Shown here: positions 34,757-42,016 of the stretch, in pieces
Numbering within the stretch: position 1 is the first letter of the stretch
How the letters are laid out: every line of letters starts with the position of its first letter
DNA from: Bosea beijingensis
GTDB lineage: Bacteria > Pseudomonadota > Alphaproteobacteria > Rhizobiales > Beijerinckiaceae
Assembly: GCF_030758975.1 (NCBI RefSeq)
Contig: NZ_CP132359.1
Span: forward strand, 3,988,005 to 4,052,004
Reading direction: 5' to 3'
DNA length: 64,000 nt
Position numbers and translations under genes: made by a program
Notes under the pieces: model-generated
Told to the model about the DNA's origin: nothing
Databases searched by the model: none
Seen by the model: only the letters and a program-made list of their open reading frames with translations

Positions 34757-35539
34757 ATGACCAGTCATGCGATCAGAACACACGAGGAATGGCTTGCCGC
34801 CCGGCTCGAACTGCTGGAGGCCGAGAAGGCGTATACGCGGCAGGGCGACGCCCTCGCCGAGCGGCGGCGGGCCCTGCCTTGGGTCAAGGTCGAGAAGGAC
34901 TATCTCTTCCAGACCGAGCATGGCGACGCCTCGCTAGCCGATCTCTTCCAGGGGCGCTCGCAGCTTCTCGTCTACCATTTCATGTTCGGGCCCGACTACA
35001 AGGCCGGCTGCCCGTCCTGTTCGGCGATCGCCGACGGGTTCAACGGCTCGGCCACGCATCTCGCCAATCACGACGTGATGCTCTGGGCGATCTCGCGGGC
35101 GCCGATCGACAAGCTGCTCGCCTTCCGCGAACGGATGGACTGGAGCTTTCCCTGGGCCTCGTCCGGCGAGAGCGACTTCAATTTCGACTACAACGTCTCC
35201 TTCACCGAAATGCAGGAGCGGACGCAGGGCATCGACTACAATTTCCGCCACCAGCCGAAATTCGAGTGGCGGACCTCCGGCAACGAGATCGAGCGCTCGT
35301 TCGCCGAAATGTCCGGAGTGGACGTGCCGACCTATCACCGCGACAGGCCGGGCATGAGCGCCTTCATCCGCGAGGACGGCGCGATCTACCACACCTACTC
35401 GACCTATTCGCGCGGGGTGGACGGCATCTGGGGCATGTATGCCTGGCTCGACCGGGCGCCGAAGGGCCGCAACGAGGCGCAAGGCCCGTGGTGGCTCCAT
35501 CGCGACCGCTACGCCGCCCGCCAAGCCGCGCCCGCTTGA
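34757..35539 (+). CDS. DUF899 thioredoxin-like family protein
   Basis: This 260-residue protein matches the DUF899 family, thioredoxin-fold proteins of unknown function. The probable redox motif is CPSC at about residues 93-96 (YKAGCPSCSAIADGF), preceded by the conserved YHFMFGPD. The C-terminal YHTYSTYSRGVDGIWGMY is another family hallmark. AGGAG seven bases upstream of ATG 34757 is a good ribosome site. It diverges from the TPR/winged-helix regulator, which likely controls it. An oxidative-stress or thiol-disulfide role is commonly suggested but unproven. Confidence 0.88.
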   Translation: MTSHAIRTHEEWLAARLELLEAEKAYTRQGDALAERRRALPWVKVEKDYLFQTEHGDASLADLFQGRSQLLVYHFMFGPDYKAGCPSCSAIADGFNGSATHLANHDVMLWAISRAPIDKLLAFRERMDWSFPWASSGESDFNFDYNVSFTEMQERTQGIDYNFRHQPKFEWRTSGNEIERSFAEMSGVDVPTYHRDRPGMSAFIREDGAIYHTYSTYSRGVDGIWGMYAWLDRAPKGRNEAQGPWWLHRDRYAARQAAPA

Positions 35540-35875
35540 AACCGCCCTCACCGCCGGGATCAGCGGTGAGACAATTGCTTCCGCGCAGTTCAGCCAAATC
35601 CTGATGGCGGACTACGTGACGCGACATTTCCTCGCCGAGGACGGTCTCGTGGGGCGCTGTTCCTGCTGGCAGGCGTTGGTCCGCATCCGGCGATCATGAT
35701 CCAACGGCCTGGGCGGCGGCATCAACGAGCCGCGTGCCGCGCGCTCTGGGCTCGCGGCCTTTCGGCCGGCCTCTTGTGCGCAAAAGATTTTTCGCGTCAT
35801 GGTCGCACTGACTTCACGCTGGTGACGCGCTATTGCTGTGCCGGCTCACCATGACCTCGGTTGACCGGATCGCGA
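35540..35875. other. Intergenic stretch without a recognisable gene
   Basis: These 336 bases between the DUF899 gene and the UgpC-like ATPase hold only short open frames without homology that I can see. A small GGCC-rich inverted repeat (CGGCCTTTCGGCCGG, near 35755-35769) may terminate the upstream gene. The last 100 bases probably contain the promoter of the ABC operon; no clear -35/-10 pair stands out. Confidence 0.4.
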
Positions 35876-36913
35876 ATGGTTTCTGTAGCGCTGAAGACGG
35901 TTTCGAAGACCTGGGGCAGCATGGCCGCCGTCGATGCCATCAGCTTCACCGTCGAAGGGGGCAATCTCGTAGCCCTGCTCGGCCCGTCAGGCTGCGGCAA
36001 GTCGACGACCCTGCGGCTGATCGCCGGACTGGAAGACACCAGCAGCGGCACGATCGCGATCGGCGGACGCGATGTCACCCATGCCTCGCCCTCGCAGCGC
36101 GGCATCGCCATGGTCTTCCAGAACTACGCGCTGTTCCCGCATCTGAGCGTCGCCGAGAACATCCTGTTCGGGCTCAAGGTCCGCAAGGTCTCGCGGGCCG
36201 AGCGCGACGAGCGCCTCGCCCGCGCCGCCTCGATCCTCGGCCTCTCCGCCCTGCTCGAACGCAAGCCCTCGCAGCTCTCCGGCGGCCAGCAGCAGCGCGT
36301 CGCGCTCGGACGCGCCATCGTCGCCGAGGCGCCGGTCTGCCTGATGGACGAGCCGCTTTCCAATCTCGATGCTCAGTTGCGCGTCGAGATGCGCCGCGAG
36401 ATCCGCGAATTGCAGCAGCGGCTCGGCATGACCATGGTCTATGTCACGCATGATCAGGTCGAGGCGATGACCATGGCCGATCAGGTCGTGCTGATGCGCA
36501 ACGGCCGGATCGAGCAGGACGCCCCGCCCGACGTGCTCTACGAGAACCCGGCAACGATCTTCGCGGCCCGCTTCGTCGGCACGCCGCCGATGAACGTGCT
36601 GCCGCTCGCCACCGTGCAGGCGAAGGGCGGCGCGATCACGGCTCCTGAGGGTCTCGACCCTGTAAGCCTTGCGGTCGGCATCCGCCCGGAGATGGTCGAG
36701 ATCACCGGCAGCGGCGTCACCGCCGAGGTCGTCGCGGTCGAATATCTCGGCTCCGACACGCTGCTCGAGACCCGCATCGACGGCCATTCCTTCATCGTCA
36801 AGCGGCCCGGGAAAGTGCGGGCCACCGCCGGCGAACAGATCTACATCACGTTGTCACAATCGGCGCTGCACTGGTTCGACCAGGCGTCGGAACGGAAGGT
36901 GGTTCGCAACTGA
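35876..36913 (+). CDS. ABC transporter ATPase (UgpC/MalK-like)
   Basis: This 345-residue ATPase belongs to the CUT1 (MalK/UgpC) group. Walker A is GPSGCGKST, the signature [15 protein letters not shown], and Walker [13 protein letters not shown]; a C-terminal TOBE/regulatory domain (GIRPEMVEI onward) is present. ATG 35876 is preferred to TTG 35861. It is the first gene of a run that continues with a binding protein and two permeases, then a phosphodiesterase-like and a phosphatase-like enzyme. UgpC-type ATPases serve importers of glycerol phosphate, sugars and related polyols. Confidence 0.92.
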   Translation: MVSVALKTVSKTWGSMAAVDAISFTVEGGNLVALLGPSGCGKSTTLRLIAGLEDTSSGTIAIGGRDVTHASPSQRGIAMVFQNYALFPHLSVAENILFGLKVRKVSRAERDERLARAASILGLSALLERKPSQLSGGQQQRVALGRAIVAEAPVCLMDEPLSNLDAQLRVEMRREIRELQQRLGMTMVYVTHDQVEAMTMADQVVLMRNGRIEQDAPPDVLYENPATIFAARFVGTPPMNVLPLATVQAKGGAITAPEGLDPVSLAVGIRPEMVEITGSGVTAEVVAVEYLGSDTLLETRIDGHSFIVKRPGKVRATAGEQIYITLSQSALHWFDQASERKVVRN

Positions 36914-36967
36914 ACCGGCCGGAGCGTCGGGCGTGCGGACCATCCCAGCAAAGGGAGAGAGGACATC

Positions 36968-38257
36968 ATGGACAGGCGTGAATTTATTGGCGGCACGGCC
37001 GCCCTTGCGGGCGCGACCGCCCTGCCCGGCATCGCCCGGGCGCAGAGCACCGAGCTCTCGTTCTTCTATCCGGTCGCCGTCGGCGGGCCGATCACCAAGC
37101 TGATCGACAACTACGCCGCCGGCTTCGAGAAGGATAACCCCTCGGTCAAGCTGAAGCCGATCTATGCCGGCACCTATCAGGAGACCATCGTCAAGGCGCT
37201 GACCGCGCACAAGAGCGGCACGCCGCCGGTGCTCTCGGTGCTGCTCTCGACCGACATGTTCACGCTGATCGACGAAGAGGCGATCGTGCCCTTCGACGAC
37301 TTCATCAAGACCGACGAGGACAAGAAGTGGCTCGCCGGCTTCTATCCCGGCTTCATGGAGAACAGCCAGACCGGCGGCAAGACCTGGGGCATCCCGTTCC
37401 AGCGCTCCACGGTCGTGCTCTACTGGAACAAGGAGCTGTTCAAGGAAGCCGGCCTCGACCCCGAGAAGCCGCCGAAGACCTGGGCCGAGCAGCTCGAATT
37501 CGCGCAGAAGCTGACCAAGCGCGACGCCGCCGGCAATGTCACCCAATGGGGTATCCAGATCCCTTCCTCCGGCTTCCCCTACTGGCTGTTCCAGGGCCTC
37601 ACGACCCAGGCCGGCGCGATCCTCGCTAATGCCGCCGGAGACAAGACCGATTACGCCAATCCGGGTGTTGTCGAAGCCCTGCAGTATTGGGTCGACCTCG
37701 CGCAGAAGCACAAGGTTCACCCGCCCGGCATCGTCGAATGGGGCACCACGCCGCGCGACTTCTTCGAGAAGAAGGTCGCAATGATGTGGACCACGACCGG
37801 CAATCTCACCAATGTCCGCGCCAACGCCAAGTTCCCGTTCGGCGTCGCGGTTCTGCCGGCCGGCAAGAAGCCGGGCAGCCCGACCGGCGGCGGCAATTTC
37901 TATCTCTCGAAAAAGGCGACCAAGGCCGAGCAGGAAGCCGCCTTCAAGTTCGTGCGCTGGATCACCACCCCCGAGCGCGCCGCGCAGTGGAGCGCCGATA
38001 CCGGATATGTCGGCGTGACGCCGGCCGCCTACGAGACCGAAGCAATGAAGAAATACGTCGCCGATTTTCCGCAGGCGATCGTCGCGCGCGATCAGCTTTC
38101 GAGCGCCGTGGCGGAGCTCTCGACTCATGAGAACCAGCGCGTCACCAAGGCACTGAACGATGGCTTGCAGGCGGCGCTGACCGGCACCAAGGCGCCGCAG
38201 AAGGCGATGGAGGAAGCGCAAGCCGAGGCCGAGCGCATCCTCAAGGCCTATCGCTGA
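36968..38257 (+). CDS. ABC transporter substrate-binding protein (CUT1, UgpB-like)
   Basis: This 429-residue periplasmic protein starts with MDRREFIGGTAALAGA, a twin-arginine-like signal cleaved near ARAQ. The mature part is a family 1 extracellular solute-binding fold (KLIDNYAAGFEKDNPSVKLK, PIYAGTYQETIVKALTA, GKKPGSPTGGGNFYLSK). GGGAGAGAGG precedes ATG 36968. It stands between its ATPase and two permeases and resembles UgpB, which binds glycerol-3-phosphate and its diesters, but family 1 proteins bind many ligands. Possible Tat export would mean it folds before crossing the membrane. Confidence 0.9.
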   Translation: MDRREFIGGTAALAGATALPGIARAQSTELSFFYPVAVGGPITKLIDNYAAGFEKDNPSVKLKPIYAGTYQETIVKALTAHKSGTPPVLSVLLSTDMFTLIDEEAIVPFDDFIKTDEDKKWLAGFYPGFMENSQTGGKTWGIPFQRSTVVLYWNKELFKEAGLDPEKPPKTWAEQLEFAQKLTKRDAAGNVTQWGIQIPSSGFPYWLFQGLTTQAGAILANAAGDKTDYANPGVVEALQYWVDLAQKHKVHPPGIVEWGTTPRDFFEKKVAMMWTTTGNLTNVRANAKFPFGVAVLPAGKKPGSPTGGGNFYLSKKATKAEQEAAFKFVRWITTPERAAQWSADTGYVGVTPAAYETEAMKKYVADFPQAIVARDQLSSAVAELSTHENQRVTKALNDGLQAALTGTKAPQKAMEEAQAEAERILKAYR

Positions 38258-38266
38258 TCCCACCCG

Positions 38267-39145
38267 ATGACGAACCGCGCGACCGCGACGATCCATGGCT
38301 GGCTGCTTCTGCTGCCGGCCATGGCTTGCCTGGCCCTGTTCACGCATTGGCCAGCGGTCGCGAGCTTCATCGAGAGCTTCTATTCGACCCCGAAGGCGCG
38401 CCGCCCGGCGCGCTTCATCGGGCTCGAGAACTACCAGCAGATGCTCGCCGATCCGATCTTCTGGAAGGCGATGAGCAACAATCTCTGGTTCGCGCTCGGC
38501 ACGATTCCGACCTCGATCGCGTTGGCGCTATTGATGGCGGTCTGGGTCAACGACAAGATCGCAGGGCGCACGCTCGTCCGCATGGCCTTCTTCACGCCGA
38601 CGATCCTGCCGATGATCGCGGTCGCCAATATCTGGCTGTTCTTCTACACGCCGCAATACGGCTTGCTGGAGCAGATCACAGGCCTGTTCGGCGCGCGCTC
38701 GACCAACTGGCTGGGCTCGCAGGACACCGCGCTCTACGCCATCACCATCGTCGCGATCTGGAAGGAAGCCGGCTTCTTCATGATCTTCTACCTCGCGGCA
38801 TTGCAGGCGATCCCGCCCAGCCTCGGCGAGGCGGCAGCGATCGAAGGCGCGTCGCGCTGGACCTTCTTCCGGCGCATCCAGTTTCCGCTGCTGATGCCGA
38901 CGACGCTGTTCGTGCTGATCAATGCCGTGATCAATGCCTTCCGCATGGTCGACCATGTCTTCGTTATGACGCGCGGCGGCCCGGACAATGCAACGACACT
39001 GCTGCTGTTCTACATCTACCAGGTCGGCTTCGGCTTCTGGGACACAGCCTATGCGGCGACGCTGACCTGCGTGCTCTTGGCGCTGCTCGCACTGGTCGCC
39101 TTCGTCCAGTACGGCTGGCTCGAACGCAGGACGCATTATCAATGA
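38267..39145 (+). CDS. ABC transporter permease (MalF/UgpA-like)
   Basis: This 292-residue permease has six hydrophobic segments and the cytoplasmic EAA loop GEAAAIEGASRWTFFRRIQFP that docks on the ATPase. Its position just after the binding protein and its overlap with the second permease (39142-39145) mark it as the UgpA-like half of the channel. The N-terminal GWLLLLPAMACLALF is the usual first helix. Confidence 0.92.
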   Translation: MTNRATATIHGWLLLLPAMACLALFTHWPAVASFIESFYSTPKARRPARFIGLENYQQMLADPIFWKAMSNNLWFALGTIPTSIALALLMAVWVNDKIAGRTLVRMAFFTPTILPMIAVANIWLFFYTPQYGLLEQITGLFGARSTNWLGSQDTALYAITIVAIWKEAGFFMIFYLAALQAIPPSLGEAAAIEGASRWTFFRRIQFPLLMPTTLFVLINAVINAFRMVDHVFVMTRGGPDNATTLLLFYIYQVGFGFWDTAYAATLTCVLLALLALVAFVQYGWLERRTHYQ

Positions 39146-40005
39146 GCGCCGCGCCCCACCCCGCACCATCAGCGACGCGCAGCGATCCTTACGCGCCGAA
39201 GGGCCTGTCCCTCACGCTGGAATCGACCGGCGCGATCCTGCTCGCGCTCATCTGGGTGCTGCCGCTGGCCTATGCCGTCTGGGCGGCGTTCCACCCGGCC
39301 GAATACACCACGCGCTTCGTGCTGACTGCGCCGTTGACGCTCGACAATTTCACGCGCGCCTGGGCGGCAGCGCCCTTCGCCCGCTATTTCCTCAATACCT
39401 TCATCCTGGTCACATTGATCCTCGCCTTCCAGATCGTGCTCGGCACACTCGCCGCCTATGCGCTGGCACGGCAGGATTTCTGGGGCCGCGACGTCGCCTT
39501 CGTGCTGATCCTGGCGCAGCTCATGATCATGCCGGACGCGCTGATCGTCGAGAACTACCGCACGCTGGCCAAGCTCAACCTAATCGACACGATCCCCGCG
39601 ATCGCCCTGCCCTATATCGCCTCGGCCTTCGGCATCTTCCTGCTGCGGCAGACCTTCAAGACGGTGCCGAAGGAGCTCGACGACGCTGCCCGCGTCGAGG
39701 GCGCGAGCCCGCTGCAGGTGCTGATGCGGGTCTATGTGCCGCTGGCGAAGCCGACCTATGTCGCCTACGGCCTCGTCTCGGTCAGCTATCACTGGAACAA
39801 CTTCCTCTGGCCGCTGCTCGTGACCAATTCCGTGGAATCGCGGCCTCTGACGGTCGGTCTGCAGGTCTTCTCATCGAGCGATCAGGGCATCGACTGGGCG
39901 GTGATCTGCGCGGCGACCCTGATGACCTCGGCGCCATTGCTCGTCGGCTTCCTGCTATTCCAGCGCCAGTTCGTGCAGAGTTTCATGCGCGCCGGCATCA
40001 AGTGA
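39142..40005 (+). CDS. ABC transporter permease (MalG/UgpE-like)
   Basis: This 287-residue permease is the partner of the preceding one. It has six hydrophobic segments and the EAA loop KELDDAARVEGASPLQVLMRVYVP. ATG 39142 overlaps the TGA of the first permease; the frame open to 38326 is a shadow. It ends 10 bp before the endonuclease/exonuclease/phosphatase-family gene, so importer and enzyme are probably one transcript. Confidence 0.92.
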   Translation: MSAAPHPAPSATRSDPYAPKGLSLTLESTGAILLALIWVLPLAYAVWAAFHPAEYTTRFVLTAPLTLDNFTRAWAAAPFARYFLNTFILVTLILAFQIVLGTLAAYALARQDFWGRDVAFVLILAQLMIMPDALIVENYRTLAKLNLIDTIPAIALPYIASAFGIFLLRQTFKTVPKELDDAARVEGASPLQVLMRVYVPLAKPTYVAYGLVSVSYHWNNFLWPLLVTNSVESRPLTVGLQVFSSSDQGIDWAVICAATLMTSAPLLVGFLLFQRQFVQSFMRAGIK

Positions 40006-40015
40006 CCGCGTTCCG

Positions 40016-40858
40016 ATGAAGCTGATCACCTGGAACATCCAGTGGGCCCGCGGCGTCGACGACAAGGTCGATCCGCGCCGCATCATCGACCATGCCCGGC
40101 AAATGGCGGATTTCGACGTGCTCTGCCTGCAGGAGGTCGCAGCGAATTTCCCCGATCTCGACGGCAACGACCGCACCGACCAGTTCGCGTTGTTCAGCGA
40201 ACTCCTGCCGGGCTTCACTGCGATCGAGGCTGTTGGCGTCGATGTTCCGGACGGCGCGGGCGGCCGCAAGCGCTTCGGCAATCTGATCCTGTCGCGGCTG
40301 CCGGTGGCGCAGGCGCTGCGCCATGTCCTGCCCTGGGAAGCCGCCGCGACGCGCAACATGCCACGCGTGCTGGTCGAGGCGATGGTCGAGACGCCTCACG
40401 GCCCGATCCGGCTGATGACGACCCATCTGGAGTACTCGTCGCCTGTGCTGCGTGCTGCCCAAGTCGATGGTATCCGGCAGATCCACCGCATGGCCGCCGC
40501 ACGGCAAGCGACACCGCGCCACCCCGGCCCCCACACCTATGCGCCGACGCCGAACACGGCGAGTGCGATCCTGACGGGGGATTTCAACATGCGGCCGGAC
40601 GATACCGGGATGGCGCAACTGCTCGCGCCCTTCACCGGCGGCGTGCCGTCGCTGGTCGACCTTTGGCCGGTGTTGAAAGGCGCGGAGCCGCATCCGCCCT
40701 CCGCCTTCATCTGCGACCAGACCTATGGTCCACCGGGCTGCCTCGACTATGTGCTGGCGACGCCCGATCTCGCAGAGCGGGCGCGCTCGATCACCTACGA
40801 CATCGAGACGCGCGCCTCGGATCACCAGCCGATCCTGGTCGAGTTCGAGCTGGGATGA
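40016..40858 (+). CDS. Endonuclease/exonuclease/phosphatase-family phosphodiesterase
   Basis: This 280-residue protein has the DNase I/EEP fold: NIQW at the start, LQEV (metal Glu), GDFN (catalytic Asp/Asn), LDYVLATPD and the final SDHQPI (catalytic His). The family includes nucleases, sphingomyelinases and phosphodiesterases. Position directly behind a UgpC-type importer and overlapping an inositol-monophosphatase-like gene (40855-40858) favours a small-molecule phosphodiesterase over a DNA enzyme. There is no signal peptide, so it would act on imported substrate in the cytoplasm. Confidence 0.88.
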   Translation: MKLITWNIQWARGVDDKVDPRRIIDHARQMADFDVLCLQEVAANFPDLDGNDRTDQFALFSELLPGFTAIEAVGVDVPDGAGGRKRFGNLILSRLPVAQALRHVLPWEAAATRNMPRVLVEAMVETPHGPIRLMTTHLEYSSPVLRAAQVDGIRQIHRMAAARQATPRHPGPHTYAPTPNTASAILTGDFNMRPDDTGMAQLLAPFTGGVPSLVDLWPVLKGAEPHPPSAFICDQTYGPPGCLDYVLATPDLAERARSITYDIETRASDHQPILVEFELG

Positions 40859-41679
40859 TCTTCACCCGGCAGGATCACGAGCGGCTCGACGCCATCTTGC
40901 GCGAGGCGGCACGGCGCGAGGTGATGCCACGTTTCCGGCGCCTGGCGGCTGACGATATCCGCGCCAAGCAGAACCCGGTCGATGTCGTGACCGAAGCCGA
41001 CGAGGCGGCCGAGCGCCTTATCTGCGCCGAGCTCACCAAAGCCTTTCCGGGCGCCGTGCTGATCGGCGAAGAAGCGGTAACGAAGAACCCCTCCCTCCTC
41101 TCAAGGCTCTCCGAAGCCGAGCTTGCCTTCGTCATCGATCCGATCGACGGCACGCTGAACTATGCCAGCGATCTCTCGCTCTTCGCGGTCATGGCAGCGG
41201 TCATCGTCAAAGGTGAAATCGGCGCCGCCGTGATCCATGATCCGACGGCCGATGACAGCGCCATGGCGCTACGCGGCAAAGGCGCCTGGATGAGTTCCGG
41301 GGACGGCACGAGCCGCGACCTGCGCGTCGCGCCGGCCGTCGCGACGCAGCAGATGAACGGCATGGCGAGCTGGCAGTATTTCCCGGAGCCGCTGCGCAGC
41401 ACGCTTCCCGGCCGCTTCCCAGCCTTCCTCGAAGTCGGCTCGCTGCGTTGCTGCGGGCAGGAATACCGGCTTGCCGCGGCGGGCCGCCTGCAATTCCTGC
41501 TCTACGGCGGCCTCAACCCCTGGGACCATGCGCCGGGCGTGCTGCTCTACAGCGAGGCCGGCGGCCATGCGCGCCTGCTCGACGGCCGGCCCTATTCGCC
41601 GACCGAGCGCCCGGCCGGCCTGCTCTGCGCGCCGGATGAGGCGAGCTGGCAGGAGATCAGGTCGATCCTCCTGGACTGA
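40855..41679 (+). CDS. Inositol monophosphatase-family phosphatase
   Basis: This 274-residue protein belongs to the lithium-sensitive phosphatase family. The metal site is visible as GEEA (Glu) and DPIDGTLNYAS (Asp-x-Ile-Asp-Gly-Thr), with a variant second motif NPWDHAPGVLL in place of WDxAAG. ATG 40855 overlaps the preceding stop (ATGA), so it should be coupled to the EEP enzyme. Members dephosphorylate inositol phosphates, 3'-phosphoadenosine nucleotides, histidinol phosphate or fructose bisphosphate. In this operon it probably releases phosphate from the product of the phosphodiesterase. Confidence 0.88.
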   Translation: MIFTRQDHERLDAILREAARREVMPRFRRLAADDIRAKQNPVDVVTEADEAAERLICAELTKAFPGAVLIGEEAVTKNPSLLSRLSEAELAFVIDPIDGTLNYASDLSLFAVMAAVIVKGEIGAAVIHDPTADDSAMALRGKGAWMSSGDGTSRDLRVAPAVATQQMNGMASWQYFPEPLRSTLPGRFPAFLEVGSLRCCGQEYRLAAAGRLQFLLYGGLNPWDHAPGVLLYSEAGGHARLLDGRPYSPTERPAGLLCAPDEASWQEIRSILLD

Positions 41680-41693
41680 ACGGCAAACGCCGC

Positions 41694-41816
41694 TCAGTCC
41701 TCTTCGTCACGCTGACGCGGTCCTTCCCCCAAAATCTCGCGTTTCCCTGCGTGGTTAGCCGGCCCGACGATGCCCTCGTTCTCCATGCGCTCCATGATGT
41801 GAGTGACGGACTCTAC
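41694..41816 (-). pseudogene. ftsK: Remnant of the ftsK 3' end (gamma winged-helix domain)
   Basis: The minus strand at 41694-41798 encodes IMERMENEGIVGPAN followed by HAGKREILGEG and a stop, which matches the last part of the FtsK/SpoIIIE gamma domain as I know it from alphaproteobacteria. The normal preceding stretch (IGYNRAA) is missing, and an in-frame stop lies at 41817-41819, so only the tail survives. It cannot be functional. It lies exactly where the sequence changes from ordinary metabolic genes to the surface-glycan and secretion island. Confidence 0.75.
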
Positions 41817-42016
41817 TCAAATCTGGAGGAAGATCAGGGTCTCAGGTCAATCGCCTTGAAGGACTGGGCGTCGATCGGCGCTCGCCGGCTGTCGCCGACA
41901 CGGTTGTCGCCCAGCTTCCCTGGACGAGCGCGCCGATCATGCCAGGCCATTGGATATGAAGCAGATTAGCCCGGAAGCGCTCCAGCGTTTCCGGGCTAAT
42001 CTTGCTGGCGACGCTT
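41817..42016. other. Non-coding junction at the edge of the surface/secretion island
   Basis: Short open frames here have no recognisable homology. The stretch ends in a long hairpin at 41964-42001. Together with the ftsK remnant it looks like a recombination scar. Confidence 0.4.
41964..42001. terminator. Long hairpin after the adenylation-acyltransferase gene
   Basis: GATTAGCCCGGAA pairs perfectly with TTCCGGGCTAATC, and the inner CGCT/AGCG extends the stem almost to a 2-nt loop. It begins 16 nt past the stop of the minus-strand gene at 42017 and can act in both directions. The U-tract is poor. Confidence 0.65.
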
